Part shown: one piece after another, positions 44,782-54,005 of the stretch
Numbering within the stretch: the first letter of the stretch is position 1
Layout of the letters: each line of letters begins with the position of its first letter
The notes under the pieces: model-generated
The model's database searches: none
Told to the model about the DNA's origin: nothing
The model's input: only the letters and a program-made list of their open reading frames with translations
DNA from: an uncultured Hungatella sp.
GTDB lineage: Bacteria > Bacillota > Clostridia > Lachnospirales > Lachnospiraceae
Direction: 5' to 3'
NCBI GenBank assembly: GCA_910586845.1
Contig: CAJUJV010000003.1
Location: 1 to 64,000 of the forward strand
DNA length: 64,000 bases
Made by a program: the position numbers and the translations under genes

Positions 44782-47627
44782 TTCCGGTCCTCCCCTTTTC
44801 CAAGCCTCATCTCTTCCAGATACTCTGCCACCTCTTCCGTCGCATAATTCAGCAGATAATTTTTCCCTTTCCCGGCCCCTCTCCGAAGAGGCTCCAGGTA
44901 CTCTGTCTCAATCTCCCGGCTGACGGAAACCATCTCTTCTCTCAGATCCTGAGCCGACAAAAGACGGCAGCCTTCTCCCCGGATGATCAGCTGTTCCAGC
45001 CCATCCGACGTGGCCACGGTTACCTGATGGTCTTTTCCCATCTTGTGAGCCAGCTTTTCGATATACTGATCCGCGGTTTCCGCTTCCTTCGTATAGACCA
45101 CATGGATATTATGGTATTTTATGGCCTGGCCGATGCCTCCTTCTACTTTGTAGGCATCGAAAACCAGAATCACCGTGCATTTTTTGTACCCCTGATAATT
45201 GCACAGAATATCCATAAGCTTATGGCGGGCCCCGTCTATGGTGGTCCTGGCCAGTTCCCGAAGCTCTTCCCATGCAAAGATGATATTATATCCGTCTACC
45301 AGAAGATATTCTTCCCGGGGTTCCTCCGGTTTTCCCGGCTTCTCCGGCCTCCGGCTTTCATAATTTATGTGCCTGGCCCCCTGCTGTCGGTAAAGCTCCC
45401 GCTTGCTGGTCCCGTAGGTCCTGGTAAAAATCTCCTCCAGTTCTTTATCATCCATACTGCCGGACACCGGGGCCGGGCCAGTCCTGTTTTGTGTGTCTCC
45501 AGTCCGGCTTCCTGTGACGGTTCTGTATCCTGACGAGACCTCTGCACCGGTTCCGCCGGGAACCCTGCCTCTGTCCTCCGCTCCGGCTTTCGTTCCCTTT
45601 CCGATTCCGTCTCCCGCTCCGGCTGCTTCCGTCTCCCGGCCGTTCTCCTGCCTGCGGCGGAGCATCAGTTCCAACGGGCTCTCCACATGCATGAAGCTTT
45701 TAACCTGATCCCAGGGCACATAGAAGCCGGCTCCGTGAGCGCAGAAGACAGAACCCGGAGGGTTGTCCGTGTCAGCCTCCGGATCATATCCCAGGGCAGC
45801 CGTCACCTCCTCCTGACTGCGGCAGGGCTCATATCCGGACAGAATACAGGAAAGCCGTCCCCTTCCTCTGGTGTAGGACACCACATCCGCCTGATAATTC
45901 CTCATGGCGGCTACCGAGGCACGGCCGCAGATCACCGTCACGTCCCCTTCCTGCACCGGGGCATCGAACTGCCCCTGCATCCGGTCGATGTCGGTCAGGG
46001 CCCGTCCCGTATACTCCGAAGGAATCTCCAGACGGAACTGATAACAGGGCTCCAGAAGGACGCTGATCCCTTCCATCAGTCCCTGGCGGACAGCACGGTA
46101 GGTAGCCTGCCGGAAATCGCCGCCTTCCGTATGCTTCTGGTGGGCCCGGCCGGCGATCAGGGTGATCTTCATATCCGTCAGTTCCCCGCCTGTCAGCACG
46201 CCTCTGTGGCGTTTCTCCTCCAGATGAGTCAGGATCAGACGCTGCCAGTTCCTCTCCAGCACATCCTCGCTGCAGCTGGTTCCAAATTCCAGGCCGCTGC
46301 CTCTCTCCCCCGGCTCCAGCAGAAGATGAACCTCTGCATAATGGCGCAGAGGCTCATAATGTCCTACTCCCTCCACCGGTTCCCTGATGGTCTCCCTGTA
46401 CACGATGCTTCCGGCGCCAAAATCCACGTCCGTCCCGAACCGGTCCCTGATCAGGCTTTTCAGCACCTGGATCTGCACCTCTCCCATGACCTGGACCTGG
46501 ATCTCGCCCAGGGTTTCGTTCCAGTCAATATGGAGCTGGGGCTCTTCCTCCTCCAGGAGCCTCATTTTCGGCAGCATCCCTGCCGCATCACAGTCGGGAG
46601 GCAGGATGAGCTGATATGTGAGAACAGGTTCCAGAAGAGGAACTGTGGAGCCCTTCTCCTCTCCCAGAGCCTGTCCCGGAAATGTGGCCGACAGACCTGT
46701 GACCGCGCATACGGTTCCCGGTCCCGCTTCCTGGATAGTCTCATATTTCACACCTGAGTAGACACGGATCTGATTGACCTTTTCCGCTGTTCCCCCTTCT
46801 TTCCCCAGGATCAGTTCCGTCTTCACCTTCAGGCTTCCTCCGGTGACCTTCAGATGGGTCAGCCGGTTTCCCTGGTCGTCTCTGGAGATCTTGTACACTC
46901 TGGCGGCAAATCTGTCTCCGTAATCCGGCGCCGTACCGTAAAGCTCCAGCCCTCTCAGCAGTTCCTCCACTCCCCAAAGCTTCAGAGCCGATCCGAAATA
47001 GCAGGGGAACGCCTTTCTCTCTCTGATAAGCCTGGCAGTCTCCTTATCCGGCATCTCTCCCTGTTCCAGATAGATCTCCAGAGTCTTTTCGTCGCACACG
47101 GCCAGATTTTCATACAGACTGTCCGGATCCTCATTGAAATCGATGCAGTTTTCGCTGAGATGCTTTTTCAGCTCTGCCAGCAGTTTCTCCCTGTCCGTGC
47201 CCTCCTGATCCATTTTGTTTACAAACAGAAAGGTGGGAACGCCATAGCGGGCCAGAAGCCGCCACAAGGTCTCCGTGTGACCCTGAACTCCGTCGGCTCC
47301 GCTGATCACCAGGATAGCATAATCCAGCACCTGCAGCGTCCTCTCCATCTCCGGCGAAAAATCCACATGTCCCGGCGTATCCAGGAGCGTCGCCTCCGTC
47401 TCCCCAAGCTGAAAGACTGCCTGCTTGGAAAAGATGGTGATCCCTCTTGCCCGCTCCAGCTCATAAGTATCAAGAAACGCGTTCTTATTATCTACCCGCC
47501 CAAGCTTCCGGATCGTTCCTGTTGTATATAGGATCCCTTCCGACAATGTGGTCTTTCCTGCATCCACATGGGCCAACAGACCAGCACATATATGTTTTTT
47601 CACTTTTTTAGGTTCCTGTTCGCCCAT
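44778..47627 (-). CDS. Tet(M)-like ribosomal GTPase fused to a C-terminal NYN nuclease domain
   Basis: A 949-residue protein. Residues 1-655 are a translational GTPase of the EF-G/Tet(M) type: AHVDAGKTT (19-27), switch RARGITI (59-65), DTPGHVDF (83-90), NKMD (137-140) and FGSALK (211-216), followed by domains II-V. The domain IV loop aligned with the tetracycline-displacing loop of Tet(M) reads RAHQKHTEGGDF (494-505) and lacks Ser-Pro-Val, so resistance is doubtful. A Gly/Ser/Arg-rich linker (656-772) joins it to a NYN domain like YacP/Rae1 (773-905) with Asp778 in VDGYN, Asp824 in VFDAY, TADQYI and TSDG. Rae1 is an A-site mRNA endonuclease in B. subtilis. The fused role is inferred: ribosome binding plus RNA cleavage. 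ATG follows AGAAGGAGGCATTTTT. Confidence 0.88.
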   Translation of the reverse strand: MGEQEPKKVKKHICAGLLAHVDAGKTTLSEGILYTTGTIRKLGRVDNKNAFLDTYELERARGITIFSKQAVFQLGETEATLLDTPGHVDFSPEMERTLQVLDYAILVISGADGVQGHTETLWRLLARYGVPTFLFVNKMDQEGTDREKLLAELKKHLSENCIDFNEDPDSLYENLAVCDEKTLEIYLEQGEMPDKETARLIRERKAFPCYFGSALKLWGVEELLRGLELYGTAPDYGDRFAARVYKISRDDQGNRLTHLKVTGGSLKVKTELILGKEGGTAEKVNQIRVYSGVKYETIQEAGPGTVCAVTGLSATFPGQALGEEKGSTVPLLEPVLTYQLILPPDCDAAGMLPKMRLLEEEEPQLHIDWNETLGEIQVQVMGEVQIQVLKSLIRDRFGTDVDFGAGSIVYRETIREPVEGVGHYEPLRHYAEVHLLLEPGERGSGLEFGTSCSEDVLERNWQRLILTHLEEKRHRGVLTGGELTDMKITLIAGRAHQKHTEGGDFRQATYRAVRQGLMEGISVLLEPCYQFRLEIPSEYTGRALTDIDRMQGQFDAPVQEGDVTVICGRASVAAMRNYQADVVSYTRGRGRLSCILSGYEPCRSQEEVTAALGYDPEADTDNPPGSVFCAHGAGFYVPWDQVKSFMHVESPLELMLRRRQENGRETEAAGAGDGIGKGTKAGAEDRGRVPGGTGAEVSSGYRTVTGSRTGDTQNRTGPAPVSGSMDDKELEEIFTRTYGTSKRELYRQQGARHINYESRRPEKPGKPEEPREEYLLVDGYNIIFAWEELRELARTTIDGARHKLMDILCNYQGYKKCTVILVFDAYKVEGGIGQAIKYHNIHVVYTKEAETADQYIEKLAHKMGKDHQVTVATSDGLEQLIIRGEGCRLLSAQDLREEMVSVSREIETEYLEPLRRGAGKGKNYLLNYATEEVAEYLEEMRLGKGEDRN

Positions 47628-47662
47628 AAAAATGCCTCCTTCTGTGATTAACATACTTTACA

Positions 47663-47671
47663 AGTATACCA
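47663..47671 (-). promoter_or_regulatory. Extended -10 promoter of the GTPase-NYN gene
   Basis: On the minus strand TGGTATACT ends at 47663, with a weak -35 TCGACT 18 bases upstream. It lies 36 bases before the gene start. Confidence 0.55.
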
Positions 47672-47740
47672 CAAGAGGAGGCGTTAGTCGATACGCTATG
47701 CCTGCAAGAATATGCCGTGTAGTCAGAATGATTTCTGCCT

Positions 47741-47926
47741 TCACACTTTTCGTTTCACTTTGAGAGGACTGCTCGTTTCTTTTTCGTATTCTCCGACATA
47801 CTCTTTGAGATAGTCCTCCACCTCTTTCCAGTCTTCCCGCTTTTTGCCTTTAAAACGGATATCATTGATCAGTACGATCTTCTCGCCATCCAGGCTGACA
47901 ATAATATTTACTATTGTCTTTTCACA
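47741..47926 (-). pseudogene. Short remnant coding stretch
   Basis: An open stretch of about 61 codons on the minus strand, ending at TGA (47743-47741), encodes LDGEKIVLINDIRFKGKKRE and later VEDYLKEYVGEY. It lacks an ATG/GTG/TTG start and begins right after a stop, so it looks like the 3' part of a longer gene. It resembles a family I know from Clostridia only by the pattern VxLINDIxFKGKRxxxWxxV, with no function known. The rest of the 410-base gap between the GTPase gene and ddh holds a promoter and the ddh terminator. Confidence 0.4.
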
Positions 47927-47984
47927 TCATTTATGTTATCCATAGCACTCTCCCTGACCATTTCCTTATGCCCCAATCTACTGT

Positions 47985-48023
47985 TAAAAAAAGCTGCCTA
48001 CTCTTTTCAGAATAAACAGCTTT
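47985..48023 (-). terminator. Rho-independent terminator of ddh
   Basis: On the minus strand AAAGCTGTTTATTCT / AGAGTAGGCAGCTTT with a GAAA tetraloop forms a 15-pair stem (with G-U pairs) and is followed by a T-run. It lies 15 bases after the ddh stop. Confidence 0.85.
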
Positions 48024-48037
48024 CATTTATTGCACTA

Positions 48038-49024
48038 TCACAGCAGATACTTTCTCAGCTCTTCGCCGCTCTCAGGACTCAGATATGCAGGGGCGATATC
48101 GAAAACAGTCTTGCAGCCCTTCTGGCCTTCCTGGTTCAGCCGGTACACGGCTCTCGCATAAGCTACAATAACAGAAGCCGTAAATTCCGGATTGGAATCC
48201 AGCTTCAGGCTGTATTCGATGACATGGCTGTTCTCATCATTCCAGCCGGTCTTCCCCGTGCGGATCACAAAACCGCCGTGAGGAATCCCTCTGTGGTCTC
48301 TGTTCAGTTCCTCCTGGCTGATAAAATGAACCGTAGTGTCATAATCGGCAAAGTAATTGGGCATGGTCACGATCTCTTTCTCGATCCTGGCCAGATCGGC
48401 CCCCTCCTCGGCCACCACAAAACACTCTCTGGTATGTTTCTGTCTGGTAGTCAGCTCCGGATCGCTTCCGCTTCTCACTGCCTCCAGGGCAGACTCCACC
48501 GGGATGGTATACTGTCTGGCATCCTTTACCCCGTCGATCCTCCGGATGGCATCCGAATGCCCCTGGCTCACGCCCCTTCCCCAGAACGTATAATCATGGC
48601 CGCCGGGCAGAACGGCATTGGCGTACATGCGGCTCAGGGAGAACATACCCGGATCCCAGCCGGCAGAGATGAGCCCTGTATGGCCGCTTTCCCCGGCTGC
48701 TTTATCCACCGCCTCAAAATGCTCCGGGATCCTGGCATGGGTATCAAAACTGTCCACCACATTGAAATATTTTGCATACTCCGGCGTCTGCTTCGGAAGG
48801 TCCGTTGCACTGCCGCCGCAGAGGATCAGCACATCGATATCGTCCTTCCTGTCTATGGCCTCCGCCGCCGGGTATACCGGCACATTCTCCGTAAGGATAT
48901 GGACGTCTTCGGGATCTCTCCTGGTAAAAACAGCAGCCAGCTCCATATCCGGATTGTGCTTAATGGCGCACTCCACCCCTCTTCCCAGATTTCCATATCC
49001 TAAAATACCGATCTTGATCGTCAT
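48038..49024 (-). CDS. ddh: meso-diaminopimelate dehydrogenase
   Basis: Makes meso-diaminopimelate directly from tetrahydrodipicolinate, ammonia and NADPH, a one-step branch of lysine and peptidoglycan synthesis used by some Firmicutes. The 328-residue product has the NADPH motif GILGYGNLGRGVE (6-18), SAGWDPGMFSLSRMYA, GRGVSQGHSDAIR and PHGGFVIRTG, matching known Ddh proteins at normal length. AAAGGAGATAAGAATT precedes the ATG. It has its own terminator and sits alone between the fusion GTPase and the capsule operon. Confidence 0.95.
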   Translation of the reverse strand: MTIKIGILGYGNLGRGVECAIKHNPDMELAAVFTRRDPEDVHILTENVPVYPAAEAIDRKDDIDVLILCGGSATDLPKQTPEYAKYFNVVDSFDTHARIPEHFEAVDKAAGESGHTGLISAGWDPGMFSLSRMYANAVLPGGHDYTFWGRGVSQGHSDAIRRIDGVKDARQYTIPVESALEAVRSGSDPELTTRQKHTRECFVVAEEGADLARIEKEIVTMPNYFADYDTTVHFISQEELNRDHRGIPHGGFVIRTGKTGWNDENSHVIEYSLKLDSNPEFTASVIVAYARAVYRLNQEGQKGCKTVFDIAPAYLSPESGEELRKYLL

Positions 49025-49102
49025 AATTCTTATCTCCTTTCCGCAATTGTATTCCGCTCATCTGTCTTTCCTATGTTAGCAGTATTTTTCTCTATTTGCA
49101 AG

Positions 49103-49158
49103 AAAAAAATGACCTTCCGCAGATAAAGGAATCTTTAACTCCTTTTGTCTGCGGAAGG
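49103..49158 (-). terminator. Terminator of the capsule operon
   Basis: The minus-strand stem CCTTCCGCAGA with TCTGCGGAAGG, plus an inner AGGA/TCCT block, is followed by TCATTTTTTTC. It lies about 160 bases past the acyltransferase remnant. The gap up to 49317 holds no gene that I can support. Confidence 0.85.
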
Positions 49159-49317
49159 GGACGTACTCTCGGCATATCTCCGGTCTTCCTTTTTGATGGC
49201 CCCTGCCAGGTTTCTGCAGCTTCTCGCTGGAGAGCCTCAGGCCGGTATCCGGGGTATAGCCATGGGAATTGTCATGGTAAAATGAGTACTATTCCACAAT
49301 GTAAATCAATACTCTAG

Positions 49318-49734
49318 TTATAATAACCTTTTTAAGACAGGAATTCTCTTCAGCATACTTATAACGATTGTTCCAAAAGTCATTGTTGCCAGCAAATATA
49401 TCCCGCATGCGATTATGGAAGGCATGAAATCACTTAAAAATCTATATACAAAAATTATAATACGTTCCAAAATATTTTCTGTTAAATATATTCCAAATGT
49501 CGCGCTGCTAACGACTTCCAACAAGTATATTGTTTTATTCGAAAAAAAGTTTCTGCACAATAAAAAATGCGTCAGCTCTTTAACCGCACAAAATACTCCT
49601 ACCGTCGTGATCGTACCGATTCCTGAATAATCCCTTAAAATAATAAATATATCTTCCTGTTTGTATTCTTTGTTTTCACTTGTGCTGTCATAATTTCCAT
49701 TTAGCTTTATCAGATTTCTCCTTGCTATGCGAAA
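49318..49734 (-). pseudogene. Acyltransferase 3 family remnant (C-terminal part)
   Basis: An open frame of 138 codons on the minus strand with no good start (a TTG gives 80 residues, and the frame stays open upstream to a stop at 49737). The part RNFFSNKTIYLLEVV-SSATFGIYLTENILE and three following hydrophobic stretches match the end of OafA-like O-acyltransferases (the SxxSFGIYLIH motif). A whole enzyme has about 340-380 residues and nine or ten helices, so this is a decayed gene end. It suggests the capsule was once acetylated, or that this end was replaced by recombination. Confidence 0.7.
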
Positions 49735-49773
49735 TTAATTATATAAACCTCAGTATAAAAGACCATCCTATTC

Positions 49774-50493
49774 TTAATGATCTGTGTAATACTTTTCAAT
49801 CCATTCTTTTGCTAAAATCAAGTCTACATGATGATGAATATCTATCGACTCGTCAATCGCATAGGGCAGAATTTTATCTCCCATAAAGCTCCAGGGCTGT
49901 TGTCCTTCTTTTCCGGTCATCAGATATTCGACATTAAGTACCCAAAAATTATGCGACAGAAAGTAGCATGTCGGTAAGTCCTGGCGATTCGTCGAGATCT
50001 TTTCCACAATGCCTTTTTCATACATGGCCAAAGTCCCGTCTGCCTCCAATGTCTTAGCCCGTAAAGGGTGATGGTCATTATCCTCATAGACAGGGACAAC
50101 TGCCGTAACCGACTCATCTTCCAACATCATCTGAATACACCTGTCAATCCACTGTGAACTGACAGTTACATTATTCGCCAGCAAAACCACCAGGATATCC
50201 GGTAATCTGTCAGCCTGATCCATTATAGAAAGAGCATGTCTGATACAATCAATATGTTGCGCCGTGGGAAGCGCCAACTCTGCCGGTCTTAAGATTCTTT
50301 CATATCCCTCCTCAAATGCAGCCTGTAAAATTTTGGGATCATCACTGCTACAATACCAGTCTGTAATCAGCTTTGACTTTCGACCTGCGCGGGCAGGATA
50401 ATACAACACCGGATGCCCCAAGACATCCAAAATATTTTTATCTTTTAAAGAATTATTTCCCCTTCCTGTCAGCAATGCCGCAATACGTCTCAT
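49774..50493 (-). CDS. Acylneuraminate cytidylyltransferase-like protein
   Basis: A 239-residue nucleotidyltransferase of the CMP-sugar synthetase family (NeuA/KdsB type), which activates acidic sugars with CTP. It has the N-terminal loop AALLTGRGNNSLKDKNI (5-21), ADRLPDILVVLLANN and RPAELALPTAQH, as in the family. The usual glycine-rich start is changed to TGRGNN, and no sialic acid synthase (NeuB) is near, so the sugar is unknown. It lies at the end of the capsule operon. Confidence 0.75.
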   Translation of the reverse strand: MRRIAALLTGRGNNSLKDKNILDVLGHPVLYYPARAGRKSKLITDWYCSSDDPKILQAAFEEGYERILRPAELALPTAQHIDCIRHALSIMDQADRLPDILVVLLANNVTVSSQWIDRCIQMMLEDESVTAVVPVYEDNDHHPLRAKTLEADGTLAMYEKGIVEKISTNRQDLPTCYFLSHNFWVLNVEYLMTGKEGQQPWSFMGDKILPYAIDESIDIHHHVDLILAKEWIEKYYTDH

Positions 50494-50530
50494 ACGTTTA
50501 TCTCCTTCCTATGTACTAAATTTCTCATTT

Positions 50531-51934
50531 CTATTTCTTCATATTCTGAAACATTCTTAATATCTGACTCCGATATAAAATAACAATACTGCTAAGAGCT
50601 AATATTTGACCCGGATATGCATGTCCTCTGCTGTGTTCAAATACGATCTGAATAATAAGCAGCATATAGGCCATGATGTCAGTTTTCATATTCAGCTTCC
50701 AATCAATATATTTTCTGACATAAATCATTCGAACCAGCCAAATAGTCATAAAGGATATTGCAGTAGCAATGGCGGCTCCCTGCGTTCCCCACTTAGAAAT
50801 CATCACGCTGTTTAGTACGATATTGACCACTGCTCCTGATATTGTGGATACGGCACAGATTTTATTCGCTTTTACCGCGCTGAACACACTCCCGACAAAA
50901 CTGCTTAACCCGCTGAAAATCATCGACAGTAAAAGTGTTGATGAACATCTCCATGCCGCAAAGAAATCCTTTGAAAAAAGTAGTCTTGACAGCGGAATAT
51001 TAATTAGGATCAATGCACTGCATATCACTACCATACCCGTACTATAAGCGCTGTACATATTTGCAAAAAAATGGTCGTTATCACTCTTTTCATATTCTTT
51101 TAACGCAGACAGATTCCATGCCTGGACAAAAATACCTGAAAACGCGGAAAGAATAGTGGGAATTTTGTAAGCCACAGCATATACGCCATTATTTGCGACA
51201 CCGATAATACCGGAAATAAAATATTTGTCAATCCCATTATTTGCCCACCATGCAATACCATTAAAAATCAAGGGAATACTATAATGTTTCATCTCTCTCT
51301 GCATTTTGGGGGAACAGCAGGAAAATACTATCTTTCCATGAAAAGACCAAATCTGCAGCAATCCATAGATTATAGATGCCAGAGAAGCGATTATAAAAGA
51401 GAGCAAGTATCCGGCCAGGCCAATTTTGATGACCAGAAGCAATAAAATGTTACTTGTGACTATAAAAAAAGTCGTTATGATTCCAGAAATTGCCACCGCC
51501 CTGATTCTGTCTATTGCTCTTAAATAGTTACAAATAATCTGGTTAAGCGAAGAATTAAAAAAATTGAAGAACAGGAAAACATAGCAATAACTTTCCCACT
51601 TTGCAGGAATTAATTTCCAGCACAGCAAGAGCACCGCCCCTAACAGAACACTGCCTTTCAGCAATACCTTAATCCCATACAGCAGAATTTCCTCTTGTCT
51701 CTCACATTGGTCAATTGCAAAGCGAAGTACAGCATCTGAAATATTTAATGTAAACACAAAAATCAACAAACCTGCTGTTGTTGTGAGAATATCCGCTTTT
51801 CCATAATCAGCTGTCGACAAAACACTTGTGTAAAACGGTACAAGCAAAAATGAAAGAACCTTTGATCCAAAGGAGCTTATGGTAAAAAGCATTGTGTTTC
51901 GGACCAGGTAGCCATATTTTTTATTTGAGTTCAT
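50531..51934 (-). CDS. Oligosaccharide flippase (Wzx-type)
   Basis: A 467-residue membrane protein of the MATE/polysaccharide transport superfamily with about 12-14 hydrophobic helices, beginning YLVRNTMLFTISSFGSKVLSF, typical of Wzx flippases that move lipid-linked repeat units across the membrane. It has the family feature VLSTADYGKADIL near residue 40. Its substrate is the repeat unit of this cluster. Gene order after the polymerase-like gene fits the usual Wzx/Wzy operon. Confidence 0.88.
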   Translation of the reverse strand: MNSNKKYGYLVRNTMLFTISSFGSKVLSFLLVPFYTSVLSTADYGKADILTTTAGLLIFVFTLNISDAVLRFAIDQCERQEEILLYGIKVLLKGSVLLGAVLLLCWKLIPAKWESYCYVFLFFNFFNSSLNQIICNYLRAIDRIRAVAISGIITTFFIVTSNILLLLVIKIGLAGYLLSFIIASLASIIYGLLQIWSFHGKIVFSCCSPKMQREMKHYSIPLIFNGIAWWANNGIDKYFISGIIGVANNGVYAVAYKIPTILSAFSGIFVQAWNLSALKEYEKSDNDHFFANMYSAYSTGMVVICSALILINIPLSRLLFSKDFFAAWRCSSTLLLSMIFSGLSSFVGSVFSAVKANKICAVSTISGAVVNIVLNSVMISKWGTQGAAIATAISFMTIWLVRMIYVRKYIDWKLNMKTDIMAYMLLIIQIVFEHSRGHAYPGQILALSSIVILYRSQILRMFQNMKK

Positions 51935-51937
51935 GAA

Positions 51938-52816
51938 TCAATAAGTCTCCCTCAGCACCTCTGTCAAACTGGCTCTCGGAATAGAGTCAATAACCGTAGA
52001 AGAAGAGCAATTTATAAGAGAAATATTCCTTTTTCTGCATTCCTCATAAAGCATCCTGTAATTGATGAAGGTAGACAAATAACTCCTGATATAGACTTCC
52101 AACGAATTTCTCTCTAACAAAGACTCCATACGTCTTTTTTCATTTTCGCTTACCTGATATAAATAATCTTCCTCATCATTTTTTCTCAAAGCTGATTTGA
52201 CAGCGGTAATGATTCCTGTATTATCACATCCTAATAAATATATCTGCGAAAATCCCATATAAATAGCGGCTTCTATTGCAAATTGAACTACTGTCCCACA
52301 TGCCGCGATGCACTTTGACAGATCCCCGATCTCTCCGTTCCGCACTTCCAGAGAACTGTAGCTCCTAAAATAGTTAACTCTCAGCTTCTTTTCCAAATGA
52401 TACCTTTTAATAAAATCTCTATGCATCAAAGGAAAGAAGCATTCAACATCACGATTATCGATTGCTATATCGGTCATTACCTTCAATAATTCCCTGTCTT
52501 CCGATTTTGAGGGATCTATATTAAAAAAAGCCGCATCTGCCCAAAAATGATAATTGGTTTTAACTTTTTTATAATCTTGATATCTGCTGAATTGGTTTAC
52601 GGTAAAGGTATATTCTTCTGCAAGCAGAGAAAGGTCCTCATCTTTTAAAGAAGGTCCATTTCCCAGAATAAAACATCGCTTGTTCCGATGAATATTTCTG
52701 AATCTTTTGTTTCGTCCGACTATTTGTGATTTTTCCGGATTCTTTAATCTATAAATCTGATATCCAATATGTGGATCATCTAAAATGAATTTTTTTACGT
52801 TTTTTAATAAAGTCAT
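51938..52816 (-). CDS. DUF115/MptE-like or sialyltransferase-like protein
   Basis: A 292-residue protein with RCFILGNGPSLKDEDLSLL near residue 50, the Rossmann-like start seen in DUF115 (MptE-like) proteins and in GT42 sialyltransferases, which also use GNGPSL. A central region (AACGTVVQFAIEAAIYMGFS-Q) and YLLGCDN follow. No membrane segment is present, so it is likely cytosolic or membrane-associated. The ATG at 52816 follows CAGGAGATAACAAT. It could be a transferase that adds a CMP-linked sugar, which would pair with the cytidylyltransferase, but the family assignment is not firm. Confidence 0.6.
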   Translation of the reverse strand: MTLLKNVKKFILDDPHIGYQIYRLKNPEKSQIVGRNKRFRNIHRNKRCFILGNGPSLKDEDLSLLAEEYTFTVNQFSRYQDYKKVKTNYHFWADAAFFNIDPSKSEDRELLKVMTDIAIDNRDVECFFPLMHRDFIKRYHLEKKLRVNYFRSYSSLEVRNGEIGDLSKCIAACGTVVQFAIEAAIYMGFSQIYLLGCDNTGIITAVKSALRKNDEEDYLYQVSENEKRRMESLLERNSLEVYIRSYLSTFINYRMLYEECRKRNISLINCSSSTVIDSIPRASLTEVLRETY

Positions 52817-52820
52817 ATTG

Positions 52821-53981
52821 TTATCTCCTGACATTTTTTAATCTAAATACCGTTTTATCATCATAAGAAATTGCAACCGCCAAACTCATAAAAGTCATAA
52901 TTCCGGTCTGTATAGATAATAACGTATCCTGTGTTAATAAGGACAACAAATTCAGCAGGATAAACAGCCAGCCCTGAACGCTTTTACAGTTTCTAATGTA
53001 TTTAGAAAAAATGATAAGAAGCAAAAGAAATCCCGCAACTCCGAAAAGCAGAAAAATACCTGCAACAGAGTTTTCTGTAAAACTATGACTGAATGAAACT
53101 GTAATTCCAGCCAAATATGATTTGGCCATTTTAATACCTGATACTTTTTCTATGACAGAACCTTTTAAGATTGTATTCAGATAAGAAGCCTGTAAATACT
53201 GCCTTCCGTTTCCTCCCAGCCGGTTGGTCCGAAATCTTGACATAAACGAAAAATGAGTTACCATTATTTGAAACATGCTTCTTCCGAATAAAGTCAAGAA
53301 TGCTATTCCTGCTAGTAGTTTAGTCCTAAATTCAACTCTCCTGCATGTGACAGAGCATATTTGAATCAGCCATATAACCATGATCAACAAAATGTATGTA
53401 CGTGATCTGGATAAAAAAACAATTAAGGTCAATCCCAGTTTGTTACACCAGGCTAATCTCTTTCTATCCCAAAAAATTAATAAGAACAAAGAAAAGATGA
53501 CCGCTCCCAGCATATTGGAGTGAGGAAGTGCGCCTCTAAATCGCAACTCCGATCCAGTATTTTGAAAGCATCCCGAAAAACCCCAAATATACAATGATAC
53601 ATTTAATAACAGATATAAAAATATATATTGGTTAATTTTTTTAGAATTTATGCTAAAATTGGTTTCTGTATTTTCAATATATAAAGCTGCAAATATTATA
53701 ACAATTGCAGAAGCATACACATAAGAAATAACTTCCCGCAGATCAAAAACGTACCTCAATATAAAATAGATTCCTAACAGAACAGATGCAATAGCTGTTA
53801 ATCTGTATCTAATCTTTCTGATCCATATTCCGTAAATTGTTATTAAAATCATGTATATAGCAAAAATCTTAGTTGTGAAGAATGGTAAAAACAGGCTCAA
53901 TATTTGCCCGTAAAGCACAGCAAATACATAAAATGTACTGGAAGTCCATAGATCAGACCATGAAGCTGCTTTCATTTTCAT
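52821..53981 (-). CDS. O-antigen/capsule polymerase-like membrane protein (Wzy-type)
   Basis: A 386-residue integral membrane protein with about ten hydrophobic segments, low conservation and a large periplasmic-type loop, as expected for a Wzy polymerase or O-antigen ligase. The part RGALPHSNMLGAVIFSLFLL matches the region around the conserved loop of Wzy/WaaL proteins. Assignment rests on topology and position. The ATG at 53981 follows ACGAGGAGTTAGT. An upstream start in the same frame is close (six codons). Confidence 0.7.
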   Translation of the reverse strand: MKMKAASWSDLWTSSTFYVFAVLYGQILSLFLPFFTTKIFAIYMILITIYGIWIRKIRYRLTAIASVLLGIYFILRYVFDLREVISYVYASAIVIIFAALYIENTETNFSINSKKINQYIFLYLLLNVSLYIWGFSGCFQNTGSELRFRGALPHSNMLGAVIFSLFLLIFWDRKRLAWCNKLGLTLIVFLSRSRTYILLIMVIWLIQICSVTCRRVEFRTKLLAGIAFLTLFGRSMFQIMVTHFSFMSRFRTNRLGGNGRQYLQASYLNTILKGSVIEKVSGIKMAKSYLAGITVSFSHSFTENSVAGIFLLFGVAGFLLLLIIFSKYIRNCKSVQGWLFILLNLLSLLTQDTLLSIQTGIMTFMSLAVAISYDDKTVFRLKNVRR

Positions 53982-54005
53982 ACTAACTCCTCGTTTCACT
54001 AAAAC

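Noticed and set aside
44778..47627. Simple tetracycline resistance gene
   Set aside because: The domain IV loop lacks the Ser-Pro-Val residues of Tet(M), and the protein has a nuclease domain after a long linker.
49096..49317. 73-residue frame after ddh
   Set aside because: It overlaps the terminator hairpin and has no recognisable sequence.
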